The notes beneath the pieces were generated by a model. That model did no database searches. It worked only from the letters and a program-made list of their open reading frames with translations, and was not told the origin of the DNA. The position numbers were made by a program, and so were the translations under genes. Positions 8,601 through 17,104 of a stretch of DNA of 64,000 nt are shown here, piece after piece; within the stretch, counting starts at the first letter, position 1; each line of letters starts with the position of its first letter. The stretch lies in NCBI RefSeq assembly GCF_000425505.1, contig NZ_AUDO01000001.1:310001-374000 (forward strand). The letters run 5' to 3'. Origin of the DNA: Flavobacterium frigidarium DSM 17623. GTDB taxonomy: Bacteria; Bacteroidota; Bacteroidia; Flavobacteriales; Flavobacteriaceae.

Positions 8601-8628
8601 AAAGCAGCTTTAATCTTGCTGCTTTTTC
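8601..8628 (-). terminator. terminator of the hxlR gene
   Basis: AAAGCAGC (8601-8608) pairs with GCTGCTTT (8618-8625) around a 9-nt loop. It overlaps the stop codon of hxlR (8610-8612). The symmetric A/T flanks could allow it to work in both directions. Confidence 0.6.
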
Positions 8629-8816
8629 TCATCATTTAAACCCCATTGATCTAAGCTTCTTAAAATAGTTTCCAGTGTTTGGCCTCTTTCAGTAAGCGCA
8701 TATTCTACTTTGGGTGGAACGACTGGGAAAACTTTTCTAGATATCAGGCCGTCCTTTTCTAATTCACGCACCGTTTCTGTAAACATTTTATTAGAAATAC
8801 CCTTTACCTCGGCCTG
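8601..8816. repeat. direct repeat B (3' part of the intact hxlR gene)
   Basis: Second copy of the repeat described at 2911-3126. It is the part of the intact HxlR gene covering its terminator and the last 69 or so codons. Confidence 0.9.
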
Positions 8817-8939
8817 TAAAACTCCCGAACGTAATGCGCCATTTAATAAGTGAAAAAGAACGAGCGGTTTCCATTTTGTTCCTATTAAATTCATTGTGTA
8901 ATGAAGTGGGCAACTATTATTTTCGATTATTTTACTCAT
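8610..8939 (-). CDS. HxlR-family winged-helix transcriptional regulator
   Basis: The 109 residues match the HxlR/MarR-like winged helix family in length and pattern: an N-terminal Cys (C10 in NNSCPLHYTMNLIGTKW), the WKPLVLFHL helix, NKMFTETVRELEKDGLISR recognition region, and the VPPKVEYALTERG wing. Family members with a single N-terminal Cys often sense reactive carbonyls or oxidants; that is plausible here because the divergent neighbour is a glyoxalase-type gene. It is most likely a repressor of itself and/or that neighbour. Its 3' two thirds are duplicated at 2920-3126. Confidence 0.9.
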   Translation of the reverse strand: MSKIIENNSCPLHYTMNLIGTKWKPLVLFHLLNGALRSGVLQAEVKGISNKMFTETVRELEKDGLISRKVFPVVPPKVEYALTERGQTLETILRSLDQWGLNDEKKQQD

Positions 8940-9000
8940 ATAAGTATCTTGAAATTAGCAAATTACCCCTTTGAGTAACTATCCTACTTTTTTGTAAGTT

Positions 9001-9048
9001 CTTGTAGATCATGTAAATGTAATGTAATTTTGTATTTTAAAACAATAC
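9001..9048 (+). promoter_or_regulatory. promoter and candidate HxlR operator of the glyoxalase-like gene
   Basis: A -7 element TAATTTTG (9025-9032) matches TAnnTTTG. CTTG at 9001-9004 lies 20 bp upstream as the -33 element. Overlapping its downstream edge is a perfect inverted repeat TGTATT-N7-AATACA (9031-9049), placed between the -7 box and the start codon at 9052. This is where a repressor would block initiation. The spacing of the half-sites suits a winged-helix dimer such as HxlR. Confidence 0.55.
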
Positions 9049-9051
9049 ATT

Positions 9052-9564
9052 ATGACAACAGACAACACTTATCCAAAATCTTTTTCACATATTGGAATCA
9101 CTGTTCCTGATATTAAAAAAGCGGTTCAATTCTACTCAGAGGTAATGGGCTGGTATGTGATCATGGAACCATCAACTGTAACTAAAGAAAAAGAAACTGC
9201 TATTGGCCAAATGTGCATAGATGTTTTTGGTGACGAATGGGAAACATTCGAAATTGCACATCTATCGACATCTGACGGAACTGGCGTTGAACTTTTCTCT
9301 TTTCCAAATGGCGTGAAAGAAGCAGTTCCTTTTAATCCATTTCAAACTGGATTATTCCACTTTTGTATTCAAGATCCAAATATCGAAGCATTAGTTGAAA
9401 AAATTGTTGCCAACGGCGGTAAACAAAGAATGCCTATTCGCTCGTATTATCCTAATGACAAGCCGTACCAAATGTGTTATGTCGAAGACCCGTTTGGGAT
9501 TGTATTTGAAGTGTACACGCACAGTTATGAGTTAACGTACTCTTCTGGTGCTTATGCAAAATAA
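9052..9564 (+). CDS. VOC-family (glyoxalase/dioxygenase-fold) protein
   Basis: This 170-residue single-domain VOC protein opens with FSHIGITVPDIKKAVQFYSE, the usual first beta-alpha unit with H14-type metal ligand. It closes with CYVEDPFGIVFEVYTHSYE, holding the usual second-module Glu ligand. VOC proteins include glyoxalase I, dioxygenases and resistance proteins; the substrate cannot be decided. It is divergent from hxlR with a shared 112-bp control region, suggesting it is the regulated target in a carbonyl or quinone stress response (inference). Confidence 0.85.
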   Translation: MTTDNTYPKSFSHIGITVPDIKKAVQFYSEVMGWYVIMEPSTVTKEKETAIGQMCIDVFGDEWETFEIAHLSTSDGTGVELFSFPNGVKEAVPFNPFQTGLFHFCIQDPNIEALVEKIVANGGKQRMPIRSYYPNDKPYQMCYVEDPFGIVFEVYTHSYELTYSSGAYAK

Positions 9565-9626
9565 TAACTTAAAGAGCTGTTCTATAATTGTTAGCGGAAC
9601 TATTTATAATAATTGATAGAAAAAAC

Positions 9627-9634
9627 TATCTTTG
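9627..9634 (+). promoter_or_regulatory. -7 promoter element for the DUF2721 gene
   Basis: TATCTTTG matches TAnnTTTG exactly and lies 21 bp upstream of the start codon. A TTTA at 9603-9606 (20-bp spacer) is a weak -33 candidate. Confidence 0.4.
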
Positions 9635-9655
9635 ATTGTATCCAAAAAATAGTTT

Positions 9656-10045
9656 ATGACATTACACATTGAAACGCCAGCCCTCCTATTTTCAGCTACA
9701 TCATTAATTCTGTTGGCTTATACCAATCGATTTTTGACAATTGCCACAATAGTGCGGGGATTGAAAAAAACCTATGACGAGAAGGAAAACAAGAGTATTC
9801 TTATCGAGATAGCTAACCTCAACTTGCGACTCACTTTGATACGCTATATGCAACTTTTTGGTGTTGCGAGTTTGTTCCTATCGGTGTTTACAATGTTGGT
9901 TTTGTTTTTTGACTTTCAAGTTATTGGTTTGTACTTCTTTGGTGTCAGCTTATTGAGTTTACTAATTTCGCTCGCTTTATCCTTCTGGGAAATCAGCATT
10001 TCGGTGAAAGCATTACAAGTTCATTTAAGTGATTTGATTTCGTAA
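9656..10045 (+). CDS. DUF2721 family membrane protein
   Basis: This 129-residue protein has two or three hydrophobic segments (about 10-28, 66-85, 90-110) with a charged central helix (RGLKKTYDEKENKS) and the IANLNLRLTLIRYMQ stretch typical of DUF2721. The family is widespread and uncharacterised, predicted to sit in the inner membrane. It appears monocistronic, with a promoter element upstream and a strong terminator downstream. Confidence 0.8.
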   Translation: MTLHIETPALLFSATSLILLAYTNRFLTIATIVRGLKKTYDEKENKSILIEIANLNLRLTLIRYMQLFGVASLFLSVFTMLVLFFDFQVIGLYFFGVSLLSLLISLALSFWEISISVKALQVHLSDLIS

Positions 10046-10084
10046 CAACAATTTAAACATTTCGTCTCAAAATATTTCAAATGC

Positions 10085-10119
10085 AAAAAGAGCTGTAAAA
10101 TTAATTTACAGCTCTTTTT
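10085..10119. terminator. bidirectional terminator between DUF2721 and the outer-membrane receptor gene
   Basis: A perfect 15-bp stem (10085-10099 with 10105-10119, 5-nt loop) has A5 on the left and T5 on the right, so it can end transcripts from both convergent genes. Confidence 0.9.
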
Positions 10120-10140
10120 ATATTTTAAAAAAATAGCCTC

Positions 10141-12255
10141 TTAATTAACGAGTCCGCCTTCTTCTTTCTTCTCATTATTTAATAAGCTTGGTGTTTCCTT
10201 AGCTAGTTTATTCTTAGTCGGAATTTTATAATTTAAACTAAAGCCAAATTTTCGAGTATCCGTCTTATTACTGATTAACAATGGGGTTTGATACGAGTTG
10301 AATGCATTTTCGTTTATATTCAAAATATCATCTGCATAGATCGATAATGTTAATTGATCTTTTAAGAATTTTTTCGAAAAACTAAAATCTAGTGAGTTTC
10401 TAAAAGGTTTCACAGCGATGAAGTAAAAATAGTTTCCCTTTGGAATAATGTAATTGTAGTTAGCCACAAACTTAATTTTCTTTGGTAGCACTAACTGTGA
10501 CATAAAATTAAACATCCAGAATCCCTTTGTATCAACGTTTGGTATGTCATGATACTGATAACCAGCGTAGACATATAAAAAATTCATGGTATCAGGATTG
10601 ACATTCATTTTCATTGTTTCGGCAAGTCCTTTTGTAAACAACATGTAAGGAATAGGCAGTCCCGCACTGAAATTATGAATTTTAATTTCGGGTAAATTCT
10701 CATTAGTATTAATTACTAAATCATCCTGCAAGCTCACTCTATTAATGACTTGATTCTTAGCCGAACTAATATTGTAGCTGATAAAAGCGTAATCAAATGC
10801 ACTAATTTTTGCTTCGTAATTGTTATAAATTGTTGGTTGTAAATTTGGGTTCCCTGAGTAATCGATATTTGGATTTTGGTAATTGGTATTATTAGGATTT
10901 AAGGCGGAGGTGCTTGGTAATGTAATTTTTTTGTTATAATTCACATTAAAATTAATCATTCTATTAAAGTTGTACTGCGCACTAGCATTTGGAAAAAAAC
11001 GAAATTGCTTGAAAGCGGTAAGCTCAGCTACATCAGTATTTCCTGTTATATTGTAATCTTCAGCTCGACCTCCTAGTATGAAATTAATTTTATCAAATTT
11101 AGACTGTAGTTCGACATAAGAGGCTGCTGTTCTTCGCTTGTAATCCAAGTTGGTCACTCCTTTGCTTGCAGCTTCAAATAACAACTCCTCATACAATGCC
11201 CCAAAGCTTAATTTCCCTTCGTCAGAAAATTTTAATGGTTGTGAGTAATCTGCTTTTACATTATATAAATTTTGATCAGAGGAATTTTCTAATGTCGCGA
11301 CTGCATTTCCTTTTCCGGTCAATTCAAAATCGTTTGTATTATTATTGTAGTTGAATTTAAACTCTAGTTTTTGAGCAGGATTTTCAAATTTCTTTTGATA
11401 GGTAACTACGGCGTCTTGGCGCAAGCCTGTATTAACCGAGGCATCATTTGTAGTAAAACCAAGGCCAGTACCAGTAGTATAACTGTCATTGTTATTTTGA
11501 GTAATATCATAATTCAACAATAATCTGTCTTTTCCTATGTCAAAAGTCAAAGCCGATTTAATGTAATTATTCCTCCCTACACGATCAGCATTCGTTTGAG
11601 ATAATACTGTGTTTTCATCATTCAATTGTTTCTCAAGCGTATTCCAAATCGCACTTTCTCGGTAATTTTGACCTAAATTTAATTGCCACCCAAAGTATTT
11701 ATTTTTAGCATTCAGCAAAACACTATTACTCAACTTCCATCTTAAGCCATCATAATCGGTAAAACTGCTACTATTTGTATACGTAGCACTCAAATAATTT
11801 TTGGCATTTCTATTAGTGATAATATTCAAAATCGCTCCCCCAGAAGTTGCAGGAAACTCCGCTCCAGGTTGCGTGATTATCTCGATTTTCTCAATAGCAT
11901 TTGCAGGCATTCCTTCTAGAAACGAGTTCAATTCATTAGAGGATATATTCAAGGGGCGACCATCCATAAATACGTCTAATTGTTTCCCTTGATACATCAT
12001 CCCTGCAATGTCAGAGGCGATTAATCCTGGTAATTTTTTAATTCCTTCAAGTACAGATCCCGTATTCAAACTAGGTTGATCAGCAAAATTAAATATGGTT
12101 CGATCTGCTTTTTGTTCTATTGCTTTCTTGGTTTTAATAATGGCTACCTCATTTAATTCGGTAGTTTTCTCAACTGGTTTTTCAGGAGTAGTTTGCGCTG
12201 TCGCAAAAGTGATACTGCCTAAAAACACCAAGGCAATAAAAGGAATCTTTTTCAT
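10141..12255 (-). CDS. TonB-dependent-receptor-like outer membrane beta-barrel protein
   Basis: The frame opens at 12285, but the ATG at 12253-12255 (MKKIPFIALVFLG) gives a clean signal peptide ending ATAQ, so I choose it (704 residues). A short linker is followed by a plug-like domain (about 35-150 with SVLEGIKKLPGLIASDIAG, YQGKQLDVFMDGRPL, IEIITQPGAEFPATSGGAI). The rest is a beta-barrel with alternating aromatic strands. No CarboxypepD_reg domain is present, unlike the receptor at 3349, and the family matches 'outer membrane beta-barrel' receptors of Bacteroidota. The ligand is unknown. The gene stands alone, convergent with DUF2721 and divergent from DUF1800. Confidence 0.85.
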   Translation of the reverse strand: MKKIPFIALVFLGSITFATAQTTPEKPVEKTTELNEVAIIKTKKAIEQKADRTIFNFADQPSLNTGSVLEGIKKLPGLIASDIAGMMYQGKQLDVFMDGRPLNISSNELNSFLEGMPANAIEKIEIITQPGAEFPATSGGAILNIITNRNAKNYLSATYTNSSSFTDYDGLRWKLSNSVLLNAKNKYFGWQLNLGQNYRESAIWNTLEKQLNDENTVLSQTNADRVGRNNYIKSALTFDIGKDRLLLNYDITQNNNDSYTTGTGLGFTTNDASVNTGLRQDAVVTYQKKFENPAQKLEFKFNYNNNTNDFELTGKGNAVATLENSSDQNLYNVKADYSQPLKFSDEGKLSFGALYEELLFEAASKGVTNLDYKRRTAASYVELQSKFDKINFILGGRAEDYNITGNTDVAELTAFKQFRFFPNASAQYNFNRMINFNVNYNKKITLPSTSALNPNNTNYQNPNIDYSGNPNLQPTIYNNYEAKISAFDYAFISYNISSAKNQVINRVSLQDDLVINTNENLPEIKIHNFSAGLPIPYMLFTKGLAETMKMNVNPDTMNFLYVYAGYQYHDIPNVDTKGFWMFNFMSQLVLPKKIKFVANYNYIIPKGNYFYFIAVKPFRNSLDFSFSKKFLKDQLTLSIYADDILNINENAFNSYQTPLLISNKTDTRKFGFSLNYKIPTKNKLAKETPSLLNNEKKEEGGLVN

Positions 12256-12398
12256 ATTTTTTATATCAGATTTCCTATAAGTCAACGTTATACCTATGTT
12301 GTTACAATTTAATTCTAAAAAATTTAACTATTGAAGATTAAACCTTCGTCAAATATAAATATCTTACAAAGTACCCCAGCTAACAAATACCACTTCAC

Positions 12399-13772
12399 AT
12401 GAATAAAAGTGCATTATGGTCCCTTCGTTTGGGATTTTCAAACAAGGAGAATGAAAAAATAAATCAAAAAGGTCTTCAGTCATTTTTAAAGGATTCATTT
12501 AAAGTTCCGTTTAACGCTAGCATCCCTAATTTTTTATCGAATAGTCCTAAAACTGCCGAAGAATTAAAAGAAAGACGACTACAGTTAAAAGCAATTTCAA
12601 AAGAAGAGCAAAAGAAAGCAAGAAAAGCAGAAAATCAAATCTCTGAAGCCATGAAACAATGGTGGGTTGACAAAATGATTACTGCAGAATATCCTTTACA
12701 AGAAAAAATGACTTTGATGCTACACAATCATTTTGTGGCAACGTACCAAAAGGTAAAAGTAAATCATTGGGTTTTTGAACACAATCAAATCTTGCGTAAA
12801 AATGCTTTTGGAAATTACAAAACACTTACTAAGGAAATTGTAAAAAGCAATGCTATGGTGCGCTATCTTGACAACACTCAAAATAAAAAAGGAAAAATAA
12901 ACGAAAATTTGAGTCGGGAATTACTAGAATTATTCACGCTCGGAATTGGGAATTATACAGAGGAAGATATTAAAAATGGTGCGAAAGGATTAGCAGGATT
13001 AACCACAGCTGATGACCAAGCTACTTATAAAAAAGCTTTTACCGATGATGCTGTAATTACTTACCTAGGCAAAAAAGGTGTTTTTAAAGCAGACGAACTC
13101 GTGGATATTATTTTCGAACAAAAAAACATTCCGTATCGAATGACTCGAAAGATTTTACAATGGTTTATTTATGATAATCCTAAAGAGGAACTAATTACTT
13201 ATTATGGAGATTATTTTCGAAAAGTAAACTTTGAGTTCGAACCGTTACTAATGAAAATATTTACCGAAGAATATGAAAAAAATACTGCCGGCTCTAAGAT
13301 AAAAAATGCTGTAGAATACAATTTACAGTTGTTAAATGAGTTGCACCTTGAAAACATTAAGAGCAATGCAATAGTCAACTTCTTGAAGCAGCAAAGTATG
13401 GATTTATTCAATCAACCTAACGTAAAGGGATGGGAAGGCGGGAAATCATGGCTAACTACTCAAATTTTCTTGCAACGTGTCACACTTGCTGATGCTTACT
13501 GTCAAGGTCGCGCATTTAATAGACAGGCAATGAATGAAAAAACAGCCATGAATAAAGCCAAAACTATCCATCTAGAATGGGAAAAAGGAGACAACAAAGC
13601 CATCATTGCGGCATTAACAAACCGATTGTTATTTACAGTAAGTCCCGAATCTCAAAAAGATTTTGAGACTTTATTGCGACATGACTTTGATCCTAATATC
13701 CCTAATGCAAATCAGGCAGTATTGCGCCTGTTCAATGCTATTATTAAAGAACCTGAATTTCAATTAATCTAG
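12399..13772 (+). CDS. DUF1800 family protein
   Basis: The 457-residue protein has the DUF1800 pattern: WWVDKMITAEYPLQEKMTLM, a HNHFVATYQKV stretch, MVRYLDNTQNKKGKINENLSRELLELFTLG across about 150-180, and QFIRKILQWF-like helices near 250. No signal peptide is visible. The family is strongly linked to DUF1501 proteins, one of which follows 24 bp downstream. The pair is common in environmental Gram-negatives, but its biochemical role is not established. The N-terminus (MNKSALWSLRLGFS) agrees with related starts. Confidence 0.85.
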   Translation: MNKSALWSLRLGFSNKENEKINQKGLQSFLKDSFKVPFNASIPNFLSNSPKTAEELKERRLQLKAISKEEQKKARKAENQISEAMKQWWVDKMITAEYPLQEKMTLMLHNHFVATYQKVKVNHWVFEHNQILRKNAFGNYKTLTKEIVKSNAMVRYLDNTQNKKGKINENLSRELLELFTLGIGNYTEEDIKNGAKGLAGLTTADDQATYKKAFTDDAVITYLGKKGVFKADELVDIIFEQKNIPYRMTRKILQWFIYDNPKEELITYYGDYFRKVNFEFEPLLMKIFTEEYEKNTAGSKIKNAVEYNLQLLNELHLENIKSNAIVNFLKQQSMDLFNQPNVKGWEGGKSWLTTQIFLQRVTLADAYCQGRAFNRQAMNEKTAMNKAKTIHLEWEKGDNKAIIAALTNRLLFTVSPESQKDFETLLRHDFDPNIPNANQAVLRLFNAIIKEPEFQLI

Positions 13773-13796
13773 CCATAGCTACTAACACCTAACATT

Positions 13797-14963
13797 ATGA
13801 ACAGAAGAAATTTTTTATCATTAACAGGTACTTTTACTGGCGGAGCGCTATTATTACCTGATTTTTTATTCTCATTTAGCAAACAAGAAAACTTAATTAT
13901 AGGCGAGCAATGTGTGGTCTTTGTCCAATTGAATGGAGGAAACGACGGCTTAAATACATTTATTCCCTATCTCGATCCTTTGTATTACGAAATGCGCCCT
14001 AAGATTGCCCTTTCAAAAGAGGATGTAATTGCAGGAAATAAGGAAATGGCTTTTCATCCTGCTTTGAAGGGCTTTGCTCAAATGCAGCAAAACGGTGATT
14101 TGAGCGTAATTCAAAACGTAGGATATCCAGAGCCTAACAGATCCCACTTTAGAAGTCAAGAGATTTGGCAAACTGCCTCAAATTCTAATGAATATCTTGA
14201 CGAAGGATGGCTGGGTCGCTACCTCGATTTGCAATGTACCACGCACACGCCTACCGCAGGAGTGAACATAGATAACATTGATAATTTATCACTTAAAGGA
14301 GATGTTCCCAATGCAATTACCATTAAAAACCCAGAGCAATTCAAGGTTAAAAATGGAAAAGAAGAGAATACAACTTTATCTGAGAACCCTGAGTTGGATT
14401 TTGTTCGAAAAATAGCCAATTCTGCCGTGGAAGGTTCAGAACAAATTCAGAAAGCTTTGACGCATGCTACAGATGAAAATTCGTATCCTAAAACAGGACT
14501 AGGGGAAAACATGTCATGGATAGGTCGCTTAATTAAAGGAAATTTAAATTCGAAAGTATATTACACTTCCTTAAATGGTTTTGACACCCATGACAACCAG
14601 CTAGCGCTACACAAAGGAAAACTATCTGAATTAAATGATGCCCTATTTAGTTTTTACACCGATATGAAAAATGCTAAACTTTTGCAGAATGTTACTGTGG
14701 TAGTATTTTCTGAATTTGGAAGACGCGTCCATGATAACGGAAATGGTACAGATCACGGTACAGCGGCGCCCATGTTTATAATTGGCGGAAGCAATAAAGG
14801 AAATGTTGTGGGCAGTAATCCTAATTTGTCTGATTTACAACAAGGGGATTTGAAACATCAAGTCGATTTTAGAAGTGTGTATGCGACCTTATTAGAAGAT
14901 AAATTAAATTTTGACCCCGTAAAAATTGGCATTAAAAACCCACTAGTAACCGACTTATTTTAA
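13797..14963 (+). CDS. DUF1501 family protein with Tat-like signal
   Basis: The 388-residue protein begins MNRRNFLSLTGTFTGGALLL, a twin-arginine type signal, suggesting folded export by Tat (a tatC gene is at 34545). DUF1501 is related to the alkaline phosphatase/sulfatase fold; visible motifs are VQLNGGNDGLNTFIPY near 40-55, PNRSHFRSQEIWQT near 110, and FSEFGRRVHDNGNGTDHGTA near 305. The last is typical of the family's putative metal site. Operon with DUF1800 (24-bp gap). Function unknown; the pair probably forms an envelope module. Confidence 0.88.
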   Translation: MNRRNFLSLTGTFTGGALLLPDFLFSFSKQENLIIGEQCVVFVQLNGGNDGLNTFIPYLDPLYYEMRPKIALSKEDVIAGNKEMAFHPALKGFAQMQQNGDLSVIQNVGYPEPNRSHFRSQEIWQTASNSNEYLDEGWLGRYLDLQCTTHTPTAGVNIDNIDNLSLKGDVPNAITIKNPEQFKVKNGKEENTTLSENPELDFVRKIANSAVEGSEQIQKALTHATDENSYPKTGLGENMSWIGRLIKGNLNSKVYYTSLNGFDTHDNQLALHKGKLSELNDALFSFYTDMKNAKLLQNVTVVVFSEFGRRVHDNGNGTDHGTAAPMFIIGGSNKGNVVGSNPNLSDLQQGDLKHQVDFRSVYATLLEDKLNFDPVKIGIKNPLVTDLF

Positions 14964-15003
14964 AAATAATCATACTGTTAAAGTAAGCTTAGAGATGAAA
15001 GCG

Positions 15004-15011
15004 TATCTTTG
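15004..15011 (+). promoter_or_regulatory. -7 promoter element that fixes the EamA gene start
   Basis: TATCTTTG matches TAnnTTTG and lies 20 bp upstream of the ATG at 15031. It falls inside the first codons of the longer frame that would start at 14995, which argues for the downstream start. No clear -33 TTTG is seen. Confidence 0.45.
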
Positions 15012-15030
15012 CCCCTCTAAAAATTTAACA

Positions 15031-15951
15031 ATGTCAAATAATACAGTTTTAAAAGGGGTTTTTCTAGTAGGTCTAGGCGCTACAAGTTACGGTATGCTAG
15101 CCACTTTTGTGAAGCTTGCTTACGGAGATACAGGAATTACAGGAAATCCATATACCACTGCTGAGGTTACCTCATCACAGTTTATCTTAGGAATCATTGG
15201 GATTCTATTAATTAATTTATTCCAAAAAAATAAGAACAAGAACAACGTAAAAAAAGCGAGCTCGCGTAATATTTTTCAGTTAATGTTAGCCGGAACTTCA
15301 TTAGGAATGACCAGCGTATTTTATTATTTAGCTGTGCGTTACATTCCGGTTTCAATAGGAATCGTTTTACTAATGCAAACCGTATGGATGGGAGTAATTC
15401 TCGAAATGATATTAGAGAAAAAACTACCTTCTAAGCAAAAAGTCATATCGGTAATTATCGTATTAATAGGTACTGTACTTGCTACAAATCTTCTAAAAAA
15501 CGAAATTCAGTTAGATTGGCACGGAATCATGTGGGGAATGTTTGCAGCAGGATCATTTACAACCACTATGTTTACAGCAAATCGCGTAGCTACCGAGATT
15601 TCTTCGGCACAACGTAGTTTGTATATGCTATTAGGTGGAGCGGTGATCGTTTTTGGTTTCTCAATAGCGACGCAAACAACGCCATTCAATTATGACATTT
15701 TTTATAAGTGGGGAATTATCATGGCTCTTTTTGGAACTATAATTCCACCAATGTTAATGAATGCAGGATTTCCTTTAACAGGAATTGGATTGGGTAGTAT
15801 TGTATCTGCTTTAGAGTTACCTATTTCTGTAATGATGGCCTTTGTATTATTAGGCGAAGAAGTTATCGCAACACAATGGATGGGAATCTTATTAATCATC
15901 ATTGCCATTGTGATTATGAACTTGAACTTTAAGCGCAAGCAAATAGTTTAG
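15031..15951 (+). CDS. EamA/DMT-family transporter
   Basis: This drug/metabolite-transporter superfamily protein has about ten hydrophobic helices in two EamA repeats (first about 5-135, second about 150-300). Examples are VFLVGLGATSYGMLATFVKL at the start and ALELPISVMMAFVLLGEEV near the end, the usual conserved region of repeat 2. An upstream in-frame ATG at 14995 would add 12 residues, but a -7 promoter box lies within that stretch, so I start at 15031 (306 residues). The substrate is unknown; relatives export amino acids or metabolites. Confidence 0.85.
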   Translation: MSNNTVLKGVFLVGLGATSYGMLATFVKLAYGDTGITGNPYTTAEVTSSQFILGIIGILLINLFQKNKNKNNVKKASSRNIFQLMLAGTSLGMTSVFYYLAVRYIPVSIGIVLLMQTVWMGVILEMILEKKLPSKQKVISVIIVLIGTVLATNLLKNEIQLDWHGIMWGMFAAGSFTTTMFTANRVATEISSAQRSLYMLLGGAVIVFGFSIATQTTPFNYDIFYKWGIIMALFGTIIPPMLMNAGFPLTGIGLGSIVSALELPISVMMAFVLLGEEVIATQWMGILLIIIAIVIMNLNFKRKQIV

Positions 15952-16005
15952 TTCTTTTTGCCTAAAAAAAGAGTACATTAGGAGCTATTTTTAATCTAAA
16001 ACAAT

Positions 16006-16359
16006 ATGACTTTTCCCTGGCATTTATATTTGATGGCTTTTATATACTTCATAGCAGGTCTAAATCATTTTAGGAGTCCGAGAATGTATCAAAAAATTAT
16101 CCCTGATTATTTTAGCAACCCTAAATTGCTGAATGTAATTAGTGGCATTGCAGAAATAATTTTAGGTATAGGACTCGTCATTCCAATGCTTTCAGTTTAC
16201 GCAGCATGGGGAATTATAGGGTTATTAATTGCCGTCTTCCCAACACACATTTATATGTACAGTAATCCTAAAGTACGAATGGGCTTACCTAAGTGGGTTT
16301 TACTACTGCGCATGCCTTTGCAGTTAGTATTAATTTATTGGGCTTACCAATACACATAA
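16006..16359 (+). CDS. DoxX-like small membrane protein
   Basis: At 117 residues with four hydrophobic segments, it shows HLYLMAFIYFIAGLNHFRSPRMYQKIIPDY at the N-terminus (F-x-x-x-G-x-N-H pattern of DoxX-like proteins) and ISGIAEIILGIGLVIP. DoxX-type proteins are inner-membrane proteins tied to redox chemistry, but this short branch has no defined role. It ends just before a very strong terminator. Confidence 0.7.
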   Translation: MTFPWHLYLMAFIYFIAGLNHFRSPRMYQKIIPDYFSNPKLLNVISGIAEIILGIGLVIPMLSVYAAWGIIGLLIAVFPTHIYMYSNPKVRMGLPKWVLLLRMPLQLVLIYWAYQYT

Positions 16360-16379
16360 ATAGCAAATCACAAATTTTA

Positions 16380-16418
16380 AAAATCCCTTTGTTCAACGCA
16401 ATTGAACAAAGGGATTTT
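16380..16418 (+). terminator. strong terminator after the DoxX-like gene
   Basis: A perfect 17-bp stem (16380-16396 with 16402-16418) with a 5-nt loop, with A4 and T4 at the ends. The rest of the 350-bp gap to 16710 is AT-rich and holds no ORF, repeat or RNA that I recognise. Confidence 0.9.
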
Positions 16419-16710
16419 CTATATTATACAAAATTCGAGTCTTGAAAGTCTTGTTATCAATATAAATATCAGGTACCCCTACTGATTTTAAACCATTTTG
16501 AATATGTTGTAAAAGTTATTTGATTGTAAGTAGATGTGTACCAATATCAAACATAAATGACCGCTTCTTAATCGCTCAATATTAATTATCATTCTAATTT
16601 AAAAAAAAGATAGCGTTTTCCTGCGAAGTAAAAATTATTTTTATTAATATTGGTATCTAATTTAGAATCAATTATATTAATCATTAAAACCTATTTGAAT
16701 TAATTTTCAC

Positions 16711-16992
16711 ATGATGAAAAAGAGTAACCGCAAAGAACTGAACTGGGAGCAAACAGAAAAACTTGTAGCATTAGCATTAGAAGAGAAAAATCCTTTTGAA
16801 ATTATAAAAAAAGAATTTGGCCTCGCTGAAAAAGAAGTTTTGGAGATAATGAAGAAAAAGCTGCCCGCTGAAAAATTTGAAATGTGGAAAAAGAAAGCTA
16901 GTTCCAATAAACCAAAACCAAAGCCAATTAAAATCGATGATTTTGATGAAGATTTGGATGGTAAATATTATATAAAAAACAAATTTGATTAA
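16711..16992 (+). CDS. TIGR03643 family small protein
   Basis: This 93-residue, highly charged protein begins with a helical region containing LNWEQTEKLVALALEEKNPF and EFGLAEKEVLEIMKK, consistent with a small helix-turn-helix-like fold. A Lys/Pro/Asp-rich tail (KPKPKPIKIDDFDEDLDG) follows. It resembles the TIGR03643/DUF2805 family. The function is unknown. Start could be either Met of the MM pair. A terminator and a 20-bp palindrome follow. Confidence 0.7.
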   Translation: MMKKSNRKELNWEQTEKLVALALEEKNPFEIIKKEFGLAEKEVLEIMKKKLPAEKFEMWKKKASSNKPKPKPIKIDDFDEDLDGKYYIKNKFD

Positions 16993-17002
16993 TCAAATTT
17001 CT

Positions 17003-17034
17003 AAAAGACACTCTGCAAAGCGTGTCTTTTTTTT
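17003..17034 (+). terminator. terminator after the TIGR03643 gene
   Basis: AAAAGACAC (17003-17011) pairs with GTGTCTTTT (17022-17030) followed by more T. Just before it, 16981-17000 is a perfect 20-bp palindrome overlapping the stop codon. Confidence 0.85.
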
Positions 17035-17104
17035 ATACAAAAAAGTAACACCTTTTTTGTAACAGATCTTCACTACGATCGACTTATCAATAAAATCACA
17101 ATAA

